In this document: in pieces, positions 22,693-34,660 of the stretch
How positions within the stretch are numbered: position 1 is the stretch's first letter
Layout: each line of letters begins with the position of its first letter
DNA from: Sthenelais limicola
Lineage: Eukaryota > Annelida > Polychaeta > Phyllodocida > Sigalionidae
DNA: 64,000 nucleotides
NCBI GenBank assembly: GCA_942159475.1
Contig: OW804097.1
Coordinates: 36,964,298-37,028,297, forward strand
Reading direction: 5' to 3'
Notes under the pieces: model-generated
Databases searched by the model: none
Seen by the model: the letters and a program-made list of their open reading frames with translations, nothing else
What the model was told of the DNA's origin: nothing
Made by a program: the position numbers and the translations under genes

Positions 22693-23390
22693 TTATTTTG
22701 ACAGCTTTGAACGTAAGGCTTTATCCTTACTAGAAATATTTTTTACTGATCGAACACTGTCCACTATCATCTTACATTTATGGTGAATTCTCACTTTGAA
22801 ATAAAGCCCTATTATATTGGAAAAAACCTCTTCCTTGTTGCCTGCTGCACCATATGTTGCACTAAAGAAACAGTTCTGAATGGTGTCGTTGGCCATGCAG
22901 GCACCTAGGTAGTTATTAGCATCACTGGAAGATAAATCTCTGAACACCTGTTCTAGCTCGACAAACATACATTTGCCCTCATGAGTTAAATTACTCAGTT
23001 TGCCACGTGACTTGGCAGCCAAAAGGGTATTTTCCTCTGGTTGTGCCTGACTTACAAACATGGCAATAACTGCTTCGTCCTTGCTCCTTTTTCTCAGCTT
23101 GCTGACAACAAAGCCGCCAATATAATGGGCAATGTCAGCCTCCTCTGTAGTAACTGGTCCAACTGGCTTCTGAGAAGAGATGTTGCTGGAGTCTCCAAAA
23201 TCCAAAATCTGTTGAAAAATCTGGAGTGTCAGCTGATGGTCCTCGCTGATCGCTTTAAGGTCGGGCATACCACTTGAGGCCATCTTGTAAAATGCAGACT
23301 GTGAGGCCTCCCTATTGATACCACTAACCCTTGACTTGGTCACCCTGCAGCCCTCAACTCGCTGGTATAGTGCACTGCTGAATTCTACAA
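22693..23390 (-). CDS. Four-exon gene, last exon; transposon-protein-like C-terminus
   Basis: This 698-base exon encodes 231 residues and a stop. The acceptor is tttcaccag, in phase with the exon at 23982. I do not recognise the N-terminal part. The C-terminal half has a layout seen in animal transposon-encoded proteins: EADIAHYIGGFVVSKLRKR, then HEGKCMFVELEQVFRDL, then IIGLYFKVRIHHKCKMIVD and a basic tail. Its catalytic status and partner are unknown. It is transcribed toward the THAP/KDZ gene, whose start lies 1.7 kb downstream. The open frame continues upstream into intron sequence to 23457 and should not be used as the start. Confidence 0.7.
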
Positions 23391-23981
23391 CTGGTGAAAT
23401 AATAAATACAGTTATATAATATGTAGTAGAAATTAAATGAGGAAGAACCATATTCAAGTTTCAAGTTACTAGCACAAATTAGTGCATATTTCGAATTATT
23501 TTGGATTTTTCATTTTGCCTATGTATCTTGCATTCAACCTGTTATGGTATTCTTCAGGCTCAAATAATGGCTCTATGACCGTTGATTACAGTCTGAACAG
23601 GTGTTTGAATGTATGAAATACTATAGAAAACATGGACCCCCTAGTTCCACACAAATCCCCCCTACACAAAACCTTATCAAAAACCCTGTTGTTCATAACA
23701 TTTAAGACTTACTCTTATTTCTGAGATACATTTTATAGAAGATTGATTTGTTGTATACATCTTGAGATGTTGTATAGCAAAATGTAACTACTTATATATG
23801 ATGACTTTTCACATTTACGAGGATAATTATAGCTGATCCTAAATTCTTTGTAAAGCTATAGGAAATGCTACAATGCTAGGGGTAGGGTCATCTAAAAGTG
23901 TCTTATCATCTTAAAGTGCCTTGTATCATAAATGTATTTTCGTGCAACTTTCAGATATATAAATATCTCTTGAGTAATCAC

Positions 23982-24084
23982 CCTTCTCATGATCATTCTC
24001 CAAACGTTTTGCTGCTGCATGAAATGAGAAGGCGGGCTGTATCTCACTCAATGCCTGATTGACCCAATCAATAGTATGAGACAG
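23982..24084 (-). CDS. Four-exon gene, third exon
   Basis: This 103-base exon lies between tatttcag and gtgatt, is phase 0 at entry and leaves one base. It encodes LSHTIDWVNQALSEIQPAFS and a further 14 residues (FHAAAKRLENDHEK). There is no recognised domain. Confidence 0.65.
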
Positions 24085-24299
24085 CTGAAATAATATCATA
24101 AAAGATATTAATATTGGTTAGAACGCAAAATTATTTAAGTTTATACAGTTATTTTCCTTAACTGTTTTGCAGTAAATTACCCTACTAAACATATTCATTT
24201 AAATGCGTTAATACTATTCAATGTTAACTCAATGGGCCATGGGTATTGACCACATTCAAAGATGAAATAATATTTATAATATATATCAGACTGACTCAC

Positions 24300-24401
24300 C
24301 ATGGTTGAAGTGTTAGTTGCCGAAACTGCTGGAGATTTTAGACCCTCTGGCAACACCTCACCAGCATCATCCAGATCCGTCAGCATTGACTCTAAATTAG
24401 C
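24300..24401 (-). CDS. Four-exon gene, second exon
   Basis: This 102-base exon (34 codons, phase 0 at both ends) lies between tctgcag and gtgagt. It encodes ANLESMLTDLDDAGEVLPEG and 14 more residues. It is acidic then Ser/Thr-rich, with no recognised domain. Confidence 0.65.
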
Positions 24402-25038
24402 CTGCAGATGAGAAACAATTTATCAGTGAAAATTCAAACATCATCTTCTAATCTAATGTTTGTCAATTAACTTTTCTATTCTCTTATCTTTTAGTATATG
24501 GCGGCCAGTATGGCAACCCTACTATATTATATAAAACAAATACGGCAAGCAATATCCAGTTTCCTACCCCCAAAAGTCAGCGCATACTCAGTATAATTTT
24601 CATTTTTGCTCCTCTTACCACCTCGCACACATAGTGTAACCACCAACTACAAACATTTTAATTTTGAAGGTACTATGATCTGCTTTTATTAGAACATAAA
24701 ATTTGAACAAAAAACCTTGCACGGCAAGTGTTATTTACAAATATTCCATCCCAAATCGTGACTACTGCATATTCCAACATTTTTTTAAAAATAAAAACGC
24801 ATAAATTTATCAGAGCCATAGTCCAACCAATTCTTATCCGATTTGAATAATTCAAACTGCACTGTAATGTTGATATCGTTGCGGTTTGTTTGGCGTATGA
24901 TACAACTACAACTACCGTTAGTCTAAAGAGTTGTCCCTCTACGCCGTGTAATTCCACTTGTTCCATTGATTAATAACCATTAGATGAGGGTAACTATAAT
25001 ATTTTTATCTCAAGAATCAGAGGGAAAATCAAACCTAC

Positions 25039-25065
25039 CTTCCACGGTTCCTGTACAGATGCCAT
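25039..25065 (-). CDS. Four-exon gene, first exon with start codon
   Basis: MASVQEPWK, ending at a gtaggt donor. The ATG is in phase with the next three exons, giving a protein of about 309 residues. The 30-70 bases upstream are the sequence duplicated at 21341-21377, which supports this being the 5' end of the unit. Confidence 0.6.
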
Positions 25066-25139
25066 GTTTTGTACATCGATGACGGCATAGGCTAAGTGCA
25101 GTGCTGATAGCTCGTAATGCGGATAGCTCAAGACACAAG

Positions 25140-26040
25140 AGCATATGATACTAAATAAATCTACGTTCTAACCAATAGATTTCAGTTTCATATCATGTAA
25201 ATGTTTCATTTATAAAGTTACTATGGTTAGAACCATAGATATCAGTAAAAACGTTCAGATTCGTATCTTCCAGTGAAACCGGGCCCCTAGCCTTATATGC
25301 CTACTAGATCGGTGCAGACACGCCCCTTCATTTCAAGAAGTAAACAATCATTAAAATTCCCAGTATCATTTATCCAACGCACATCAAACTTACCAAAAAG
25401 CGCATTTATCTGGTTTTCTTCTCTTGGGTGTTTCCTTTATAAGCTGAGGGGCATCTATCAGGCATTACCAGGCATTACAATAGACGAAATGCATCGTTTG
25501 TTTGTGTTCTGACGGTGGCAATGACGACGACGTCTTTGTCAGGCGACCCGGAAGTAAACTATCCCTATAAGTCACCAAAACACTAGTAATGCAAATATAT
25601 GATATTCATGCACTATATATATTAATCATTCTGTAATTAAGAACATTTTGGATAACATTATCATATATTCTAATTGTGTATTTCATGCATGTGATATTTT
25701 AGAGAGGGTGGAATAACAATACCCCTTCATCATGCACATCCATATTGTATACCAACCTAAGTGGACTCATGTTTCACCATCTACTTTCATCATTGCATTG
25801 TGAGAGCTGGGAAGCTCTGTGAATATGCAGGGCCAGAATAAATGAATCAGAATGATGGTGAATGATGAACAAAAGGATGCAACCTATGTTGATGTACCTT
25901 TAAAGGCTATCTGGGCTGTAGATGTTGAACTAAAGTTGCCTTTAGTTTACTACTCTGATGGTACATATCTAGCAAACAATAGGGAAATGGGAAAGGTAGA
26001 GGAGTAAATTTATACTAACAAATTTTCATAATAGCAATTA
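25140..26040. other. Spacer right of the gene pair, nothing identified
   Basis: Only short frames. It marks the change from the gene-bearing left part to the repeat-dense right part of the window. Confidence 0.4.
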
Positions 26041-26047
26041 GCACATA

Positions 26048-26185
26048 TGCAGCCAGATATGCAACCAAAATGCAGCCAGATGTGCAACCCTTGCGCAACC
26101 AAAGTGCAGCCGAATGTGCAACCAAAGTGCAACCAAAGTGCAGCCAAGCCAAAGTGCAGCCAAAGTGCAGCCGGATGTGCAAGGC
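26048..26185. repeat. Minisatellite, 11-bp unit GTGCAACCAAA
   Basis: About a dozen imperfect units alternating GCAGCC and GCAACC. The open frames on both strands here are products of the repeat. Confidence 0.85.
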
Positions 26186-26277
26186 TGGCTTACACTGGCT
26201 GCACTTTTCCCTGAATCCGGATGTAGTCCGTGGCCGTGCAAGGGCTGCACATCCTAAGTGCATCCGCGCAACCTGGA

Positions 26278-26433
26278 AATACTAGGTACATTTGAGTATA
26301 TTCAGCATTGCATCGATTCTAGCAATCTGTTTGGTTAGGTTGAACTGTATTTTGAACTTTATTTTCGTCTGAAATGTGGGTTATTTGAGAAGAGTGGCGA
26401 AGTTGAATTGTACATTTTCTGAAAATCTGACCC
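26278..26433 (+). mobile_element. GGGTCAG-family MITE, left end missing
   Basis: It starts in the interior (ACTAGGTACATTTGAGTATA) next to the minisatellite region and ends with CTGAAAATCTGACCC. Confidence 0.85.
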
Positions 26434-26446
26434 ATATATTGACGTT

Positions 26447-26577
26447 AGAGCACTGACAAATATTCTATGCTGAACATGTCATCTTTTCCATAGGTTTTAG
26501 TCTGTATCATTAGTCCCATAACTCCATGTGAATCAAGATTCAAAATGGCGGCTATGCAAATCCCCTATTTCACAGAA
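26447..26577. repeat. Dispersed repeat C, copy 1
   Basis: Contains ATTCTATGCTGAACATG, ATTAGTCCCATAACTCCATG and CAAAATGGCGGCTATGCAAA. It matches 37340-37480 in the same orientation and 54945-55620 inverted and interrupted. Confidence 0.8.
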
Positions 26578-26755
26578 GTGTCCTTCATGAAGACTAAGAT
26601 TGTCATTTTCGTTAGACTTAGAGTTTAGATAATATTCAATTTTTCCTGTCATATAGATGATCCCCTTTAAATTTAAATGTACCAAAAGTTTAACTAGCAT
26701 CCTTTTAACTAAATACAATCTCTGTGAATGAGCTTCATGGCTATGGTTTAAGATA

Positions 26756-27170
26756 TGTGATGTGTTTCAGGAAAATGAATCATAAGTCGCAAAAGTGATA
26801 TTTTTCAAAGTGTTTTTTTCACAAGATCACATTATTGGAATGTTCTGATTCTTGGAGGGTTGATCACTTGTAGCGATATCAATCGATCGATGTATCAAAT
26901 TTCAGGACAATCTATCTAATATACCTTTTTGTTTTAAAGGTCCTCATATGGACTACATTTAGTTACTTTACTGTTTATTGACCCCCAGAAATATTGGAAA
27001 CATGTTTTTCGAAAAACGAAAATATATCAAACTTAAAATCTAAAATACTTATTAGATTATTAGACTGTGTACTATCATTGGAATCGGCTTGATCTCATCT
27101 CTTCAAATATAATAGTATCTCAAAATCTATTTTTTGCCACTTATGACTCATTTTCCTGAAACACATCACA
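26756..27170 (+). mobile_element. TGAGTCA-family MITE
   Basis: Ends TGTGATGTGTTTCAGGAAAA and its complement, 415 bp. The right end keeps TGACTCA; the left end is changed to TGAATCA. It serves as the intact length reference for this family in the window. Confidence 0.85.
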
Positions 27171-27390
27171 TATATTCTTATTCAGTATTTCCTTGTAGAG
27201 CTTCCAGACTCATGAATAAATGCTGACTGTTCATATATAGAATATTACCCAAATATATTCATGCAATATACATGTCATAATCAGATTTGCATTATTACAT
27301 GTACATCACTAACACAAAATGTATTTCAATTATCATTAGGCTAGTTATGACCGTTCGGTTACATACATCTTCCAAATTCACAATCAATTT

Positions 27391-27616
27391 GGTTGAAATT
27401 GCAGAAAATGTACGATTCTTCTTTACCAATCGTCTCAAATAACCCAAATTTAAGACAAAAATCAGGTTACAAATTTAGTTCAACATAACCGAACATATTG
27501 TTTGAATCAAGATAATGTCAGATATCCTCAGATATACCTATTATTGTCCATTTTACAGTCTAATTTAGCAGAAGTTACTGAATGTGTAGATTGTACATTT
27601 TCTGAAGATCTGACCC
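27391..27616 (-). mobile_element. GGGTCAG-family MITE
   Basis: The 3' end (left) is eroded to GCAGAAAATGTACGATTC; the 5' end (right) is intact (CTGAAGATCTGACCC). Confidence 0.8.
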
Positions 27617-27850
27617 ATTTACTTTAATGATGAAAAGAAAGCAAAATTGTGCATCAATCAATAAATTACCTCTAGTATATTGTTATCTCCGAAATCATTC
27701 TTCATAATATATTTTGGCATTGATTAAGGACGTGAATTCCCCACGAATTAATAGGATAAAGAAGATGAATATTCATAATTTTTTGGAAGATCGAGCACTT
27801 ACAGAGATTATAGGCTTATTCCGGGACAGGAAAGCTGTATACATACATAT

Positions 27851-28020
27851 GGGTCAGATCTTCAGAAAATGCACAATATACAGTGTATTCTGTATTATAT
27901 TCATTCAAAAAATCTGTTTGGTTATGTTGAACTGTATTTTGAACCTCACTTTTGTCTTAAATTTGGATTATTTGAGACGATTGGTGAAGGTGAATTGTAC
28001 ATTTTATGGCAATTTCACCC
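27851..28020 (+). mobile_element. GGGTCAG-family MITE, internally deleted, variant 3' end
   Basis: About 65 bp of the left interior are missing. The right end reads TTTTATGGCAATTTCACCC, the variant terminus, rather than CTGAAAATCTGACCC. Confidence 0.85.
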
Positions 28021-28250
28021 ATACATGTATATCCGTGGTATAGGCATTCTAGCGAAGTAATCCATTAACTACATGTTGAAAACATTAGATTAATTCCTTG
28101 CCAGGCTGAATGATGGATTCCAAGTTATGAATCACTGACACGCTGTATCATTAGATACAACAATCACTCAGGTGATAATGAAATTAATAGAATGAGATGG
28201 ATTCACCACACTTCTCCATTACATGATCCCTCGAGCTCAGTGGAGATATT

Positions 28251-28659
28251 TGTGTTGTGTTCCAGGGAAATGAGGCACAAGTCGCAAAATTGATATATTT
28301 TCAAAGTTATTTATTCACAAGATGTCTCTGTCGGAATATTCTCATTTGTACGGTGTTTAGCGCTTTACCTATACATATCTGTATTAAATTTCAAGAGAGT
28401 GGATTAAAAATGTACTTGTGTTTCGAAGGTCATCTTATGGATTATATCTAATTACTTTACTGGTGATTGTAAACCCAGAAATGTTGCAAAAATGTATTTT
28501 CAAAAATAAAAATATCAAACTTAAAAATATAGAAATATGTTTTGTATATCCTATTGTTTACTATCATTAGAATCGGCTCGATCTCCTCTTTTCAAATATG
28601 GTGATATCTAAAAACCCATTTTTTTCGACTTGTCACTCATTTTGTTGTAACACATCACA
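28251..28659 (+). mobile_element. TGAGTCA-family MITE, diverged
   Basis: Both AP-1-like sites are mutated (ATGAGGCAC and GTCACTCAT). The interior is colinear with 26756-27170. Confidence 0.8.
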
Positions 28660-29106
28660 TTTGCTACTCTGGGATCCAGCGTTCTGTAACCAAGGCGATC
28701 AGTAGGATCCGATGGGATCCCGGTGTCTGTCCATGCTGTCTCCGCCAATGAACTCTAATTAATTGTCTCTGACTAGATGCTCTGTCGTTGTCGGCTAATT
28801 TTTAGGGTAAAGCTAGTTAAATAAGGCTATATTTACATTTGCTCCTGAATGGTGTGATATGGTGGAATTTAGAAAAAACCTTGATGTTTTGGGCAAATTG
28901 TATTACTTATTCTAGTGTTATGGCCGACTATCCTACAGAAACTCTATAGTCTCTCATAAATATTCAGTGGTTGATCAATACTTAACATTGATACTTATTG
29001 CCATTTTTTATTGCCAATTTCATTGCTATTCTTTTTTTTTGTTGCATTGTTGTATTTTTTCTCGAGAAAAATCCACAACCGATGAAAGTATTACATGTAT
29101 TAGATA

Positions 29107-29285
29107 CAGTGGAACCTCTCTATTGAGACCACCCTTGGGACTGAACGATTTGTGGTCTCATAGCGAGGTGGTCTCATTACGGGGGCTAATCTAATATAAA
29201 GAGGAAAGCAATTCGGGACTGAGAGCAACTGGTCTTACTAGGGGTGGTCTCTATAGAGAGGTGGTCTTTATGCGAGGTTCCACTG
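29107..29285. mobile_element. pogo/Tigger-like MITE
   Basis: 179 bp with inverted ends CAGTGGAACCTCTCTATTGA and the complement of CAGTGGAACCTCGCATAAAG, then shared GACCACC words. TA lies directly outside both ends (29105-29106 and 29286-29287). The CAGTGGAACC terminus and TA target are typical of pogo-like Tc1/mariner MITEs. Confidence 0.85.
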
Positions 29286-29330
29286 TAGTTCAAAGTAACT
29301 GTTAGCTAGATAGATGAGAAGCTGATGTTT

Positions 29331-29425
29331 ACAGGGGGGGGGGGCGCATTATTTGTGCAGACTCTGAAGGGGGACACCTTTTTTGCACAGGCATTATTTG
29401 CGCAGACTCTAAAAGTGTGTGTGTG
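29331..29425. repeat. Poly-G run and a small direct duplication
   Basis: A run of G followed by GCATTATTTGTGCAGACTCT, repeated about 45 bp later as GCATTATTTGCGCAGACTCT. Confidence 0.7.
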
Positions 29426-29989
29426 TGGAGGGCATTTATTTTTGCATAGACTCAGAACTACAATTTTTACATTCTACGGTATTTTTTTAAATGTTAGTGA
29501 ATTGGGTACCATTCTGTCAATCATCCTGAGTAGCAGGTTCATGTGATACATTTTGAGGTGTTGGTTGAGGATTGGTGTGAGGAGTGTGGACACTTATCTG
29601 GGAGGATATCTGGATGCCCATCTCTGTGTGATGTAATTCACGCCAACACTACTAACTTTGCACTTATGCAAGGACTGCTTGATTGACAACCTTCTACCAT
29701 CTTTGCAGTAAATCCCTGAAGGCCAGTGTGACATCCTATTGGTTGACATTTGTTGTATTCTATTGGCAATCTTGGTTTGATTGACAAGTTGCCACTTAAG
29801 GCCACTGTATAGGTTTTGAGAGGAACCCATTTAGAGAGGACCACCCATGACTGTCTGAATCTGAGTGATCTACACCTACTACACCCTTTGGGATTTCTGG
29901 GTTTCAAGTCTTGGAGACAGACAAGCTCAGAATTGCAAAGACTAAAAGACAATTGTGTATTATTAGATTACAACCCGTCGCGCACAAGG

Positions 29990-31290
29990 CCATAGGAAAG
30001 AGCGACCAAACATGACACAAGAGAGGTCAAAGAGCTTGCATGGCTTGCCAGTGCGTGCGGCCACTGTTTCCCCTATTACACCCACCACTGACCAGTAGCT
30101 CTATGCAGTCACGCTGTTTTGAATTGAAACGTTCGCGCGGCTGGAACGCTCTCTGCTGATGAGTGAAGTGTCATGTGAGTGAGTGTGAAGTGCCAGATAT
30201 AAATAGTTGTTCAAGGCAGGGTAGTTGTGGGTTTATTGTGCTGTGCTAATCAAAGTTATATAGAGAAAAGGCTGGTTCCAACAAGGATGGTATTGATAAT
30301 AAGTATTTTTATATGTTACTTATATTTCAGAACGGACAATCACACATGTATGAAGTAATTAAATATACTTCTTTAGGATGACCTTAGAAAGGCAGAGACA
30401 TTCAATATCCAGTGTTGACTTTTGAAATAATGGTAATAAGAAATAATTTCCGTCTGCATTGAATTTGTTGTAAATTATAGGCCTACAATGAAGCATTTGT
30501 TGCAGTTAAAATATGGCTCATCCTGACTCATCTTGTAGGCTTAGTTCAACTTATTTCCACCAGGTGGCGTCATGATTGACTGGTTTGCATTTACAAATTC
30601 TTTTATTTTTCAGCAACCCAAATTATCATTATGAGGCATTTACGCACATAAATATTCTCATCCATCATGTTTTTGAAACATTATGAATGATATCCTACTG
30701 AGTTTATTCGTGCAATTTGTTGTTGCAATGCTCATTATCAAAACCCTGAATTGTAATACCCCCATTATTGTTCATATGAAAGTGTGAGGTTGGGTTCTTG
30801 GGCGACCTAGTTCAATCCCAAACGAACTCAGGTGTGCCACCTTTTTCTACTTGGCACAAGTCTTTCTGACTCCTGCCTCATTGACTCTGGGAAGTATAAA
30901 TGATGAAATAAGTGATGAAATAAACCAGGGAGGTGTGTACTAAGTTTCCGCGGCAATGTGCGGGCTGTTACCCACTACCATTCTGCCTACCTGCCCGCGC
31001 GTTCACGCCTAACATTGCCTGCACTTCTATATACAGCAAAGCTAAACATGGCTTGCACCGCCGACGCGCAACTCGGCCGCGGGAACGTTTTGATGCCAAA
31101 TATGATTTGCGCACACCGGGAATATGTTGTTTGATGTCTTATGTCTAATTCCCTTGCATTGTACTTCCATGTTTATCCAACTGCCTTTGTAAACAGGGAG
31201 CGTGCAACTTTCCTAGTTGTTAATAAACTTAATTTTACTTCCACTCCTGTTTTCTTCTAATACAGACATTCGAGGCATTTCAGATTACAG
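29990..31290. other. GC-richer spacer, no gene recognised
   Basis: Patches near 30010-30160 and 30945-31100 are CpG-containing (gttcgcgcggctgg, cggccgcgggaacg). AATAAA-type motifs and a tataaatgatgaaataa stretch lie around 30893-30925 and 31222. An old LTR or a non-coding exon would fit, but no paired repeat or coding frame was found. Confidence 0.3.
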
Positions 31291-31859
31291 TACGTCTGAT
31301 ATTCATAATCTAGCCATTGCGCACAAATAGTTGACCGTAGAATTCGTTTCCTTTGGAAACGCACAATATATACATTAACTTAAACTGATTATAAAGTTAA
31401 ACAGAAAAATAGTTCATTAAATGATTGATTAACTTAATAAACTTATAACTTGTTTTAATTTCATTTGGGGCCAGTACAACTAAAGTATGAAAAATATGAT
31501 ATGAGAGAAAACGCATTATACGCTACCCGGGTGTCTTCGTGCGTTGCCTAATGCTACCTTATGGGTTTCAAGATATAATCATGAAAAAAGACATGTACTA
31601 AGAAGAAACGGCCCACATACATACATAAGACATTATATTTTAATTGAATAAATTGTTTTATAACAATGATGTAAGGGGTCATGCAATTTTGCTCAAGACT
31701 TTTGCGCACATTCTCCACTCTCACCCTCCCCCACCATTCGCGGGGCCCCAGTGGTTAACAGTCCCTAATCTTTTATCTGTTCAAGTGTCAAGCCCAATAC
31801 ACCGCTAAAGCTCCTTCAACGTTCTGGTAGCATTTCATTAGACTCATTAACGAGCCTAT

Positions 31860-32095
31860 GGGTCAGATTTTCAGAAAATGCACAATTGGCAGCTGAACAC
31901 ATTTGGTGAATTCTGGTAAATTAGGCTGCAATTTGGTCAATACTACGTAAATTCGAGTATATTTGGCATTGCATTGATTTTAACAATCTGTTTGGTTAGG
32001 TTGAAATGTATTTTGAACTTTATTTTCGTCTGACATTTGGGCTTATTTGAGAGGATTGGTGAAGGTGAATTGTACATTTTCTGAAAATCTAACCC
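31860..32095 (+). mobile_element. GGGTCAG-family MITE
   Basis: Full length. Flanks CTAT (left) and CTCT (right) fit a 4-bp target duplication with one change. Confidence 0.9.
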
Positions 32096-32211
32096 CTCTG
32101 CGGTTTTAAAAACTTGCAGCTGACTAAATATCGAATATTGAGCTGAGCTGACGGCATTATAACGATAAGCCAAGAGCGGATCCGAGGTGTCAGCCATACA
32201 CTGAACATCAG

Positions 32212-32446
32212 GGGTCAGATCTTCAGAAAATATTCAATCGGCAGATCTACACATTTAGTCAATTCTGCTAAATTAGACTGTAAAATGGTCAATACTAGGT
32301 ATATCTGAGGATACTTGATATTGTGTTGATTCAAACAATCTGTTTGGTCATGTTGAACTGAATTCGGAACCTGATTTGTGTCTTAAATTTAGGTTATTTG
32401 AAAGGATTGGTGAAGATGAATTGTACATTTTCTGGTGATTTCACCC
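32212..32446 (+). mobile_element. GGGTCAG-family MITE, variant 3' end
   Basis: Full length. The right end is TTCTGGTGATTTCACCC. Confidence 0.9.
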
Positions 32447-32689
32447 ACATAGTTTTCCTTCAGCTGTCAAGACTGGGCCATCGTCAGAATAGTTTGTTTT
32501 ATCTCAGGATTTGCGACAACAAGGCTTCATGTTAGACTTCACGATTCGTTAGACATTTGATGCTTGTTTGGAATGATTAATATCTAACACAGAATATCAC
32601 TCGGACTTGGAGAGACTGAGGGCCGGTCCCACGGGGTAAATTATTTGTAAAGTGTTGAAACTGACTCATTAGTGGTGAGTGAGTGGGTG

Positions 32690-32800
32690 AGATTGGTACG
32701 AGATTGGTACGCCCACATTTAAGATGGTTATATCAAGGGCGGGAGAGCTGAGAGGGAGGCAGTTTATGATCATACCCAGGAAATAGAGATAGGGGTGAAG
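32690..32800. repeat. Dispersed repeat F, copy 1
   Basis: Words GGTTATATCAAGGGCGGGAG, AGCTGAGAGGGAGGCAGTTT and ATGATCATACCCAGGA match the reverse complement of 38256-38345. Confidence 0.75.
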
Positions 32801-32895
32801 GGAGAGAGAGAGACAGAGAAAAGAGACAAAAAGGCACTTTATGGTATACCCAGGACCTTTCATTAGTGGTGAAATAAAATCAGAGGAACATATGA

Positions 32896-34235
32896 GGGTC
32901 AGATTGTCAGAAAATGTACAACTGGGGACACATTTAGTAAATTCTGCTAAATTAAAGGCAAACGCTACTATTCACTGCCACGCCCCCCTTTTCCATATAC
33001 CAAATATACGGGCATTTTACGTACTATTGCTTTAGCACTGCAGTCTATGAGGAAACGGCCCATTTTTTCATGTTTTATAGTATAAAACAAACAATTAATG
33101 GCTACTCCTACTGTCCCAAAACTTTCTACACATATAGTGCAGGTTATATACTACATATTAAAAGGAAAAAAAACATATGTCATCGAGTTAGATTTTTTTT
33201 TATAGCTGTCTGAAATAGACATGTTTGGGGAACTGAGCTGACTGTGGGTACCCTCAGTTGTACCCATTTAGTATGCAAGTCTATTGGGAAGTGCTGCATT
33301 TTTCTTTCACGGTTTTGGGAATAAAACAAAAATGAAAACTCCTAATGTCCCAAAATTTTCTACACATATAGTGCAGGTAATATTCTACACATATATAGGG
33401 AAAAAAATGTATGTCATCACGCTAAAAAAATAATTGTAGCTGTTTGAAATAGACATGTTTAGGAAACATAGAACACATTGAAACAGCAGATTTTTTGGTT
33501 GTCATGCCATATTTCAATGCCCCATAATTCAGAAACTAGCACGGTGACCCAATATTTTTTTTTCAGTTTTATGAACACACATACTTCAAGAATCATATAC
33601 TAAAGAATCAGAAAAATGACATTTAATTTCGATGAGAGAGAAAAAAAATGTTTTTATTAATTTAGTGAAAAAAAGTGGGTTTTTTCGAGTTTTTAATTTA
33701 AAATTTGCATTTCATATTTTTTGTTTTCAGAATAAAAATAACCATGCATTCTATAAAAAAGAGGCATAGAATTATTAGCCAAGTAATACTCTCTCTAAAA
33801 CTGTTAACCTTACTTAAATTGAGGGAATATAAATAGCAAATATGAACTATGAAGTCGAGGTATTCCAAAATGAGCCCCCCTTTTGATCCTCATTGGTTCT
33901 TTTGAGATACCAACTTTTGAAGCACTCTAATTAAAAATTGAGCACGGTGACCCATTGATTTTTTTCCATCTTTATGACCAGAAACACTTCAAGAATCAAA
34001 TTTCAAAGTTTCAGAAAAATGACATTTATTTTCATTTTCCACTAGATAGTAGCGTTTGCCTTTAAGCTGCAATTTGGTCAATACTAGGAAAATTTGGGTA
34101 TATTCGACATGACATTGATTCTAGCAATCTGTTTGGTTAGGTTGAACTGTATTTCGTACTTTATTTTTGTCTGAAATGTGGGTTATTTGACAGAATTGGT
34201 GAAGCTGAATTGTACATTTTCTGGCTATTTCACCC
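32896..34235 (+). mobile_element. GGGTCAG-family MITE split by a 1.1-kb insertion, variant 3' end
   Basis: The left part (32896-32955) and right part (34062-34235) join into one normal element when the insert is removed. The right end is CTGGCTATTTCACCC. Flanks are ATGA and ATGT. Confidence 0.88.
32956..34061. mobile_element. TTAA-flanked element with internal direct repeats
   Basis: 1,106 bp with a perfect 16-bp inverted repeat AGGCAAACGCTACTAT at both ends, and TTAA directly outside both (32952-32955, 34062-34065). The pre-insertion site is known because it lies in a MITE whose other copies read gctaaattaagctgc or similar. TTAA targets are used by piggyBac and Kolobok elements. There is no coding capacity. 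Internal direct repeats: TCTACACATATAGTGCAGGT regions near 33125 and 33358, and AGCACGGTGACCCA regions near 33538 and 33941. Confidence 0.85.
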
Positions 34236-34425
34236 ATGTAATTAGTTAACCATAAACTGGTTTATCATATATCCATTAGATTTTAATCAGGAGGTTTTAA
34301 TCTTCGATGAAATGGAAACAATACCAGATGTATTTATTATCTGGGAAAAAAGTTCCGTCTAATTGGGCACTCATTGTGTGCCTGTGTCCGGAGATCCTCA
34401 TTAACGGTTCCATAGATTCATACCT

Positions 34426-34660
34426 GGGTCAGATTTTCAGAAAATGTACAATTGGCAGATCTATTTATCTAGAAAATTCTGCTAAATTAGACTGTAAAAT
34501 GGTCAATACTAGGTACATCTGAGGATATTTGACATTGCCTTGATTCAAACAATCTGTTTGCTGATGTTGAACTGAGTTTTGAACCTGATTTTTGTCTTCA
34601 ATGTGGGTTATTTCAGAGGATTGGTGAAGGCGAATTGTACATTTTCTGAAAATCTGACCC
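34426..34660 (+). mobile_element. GGGTCAG-family MITE
   Basis: Full length, standard ends on both sides. Flanks ACCT and ATAT do not match. Confidence 0.9.

Noticed and set aside
24673..24966. 97-codon minus-strand frame within the first intron of the four-exon gene
   Set aside because: No splice fit with the exons and no recognised domain; kept out of the gene model.
26015..26285. Frames of 70-82 codons on both strands
   Set aside because: Products of the 11-bp GTGCAACCAAA minisatellite.
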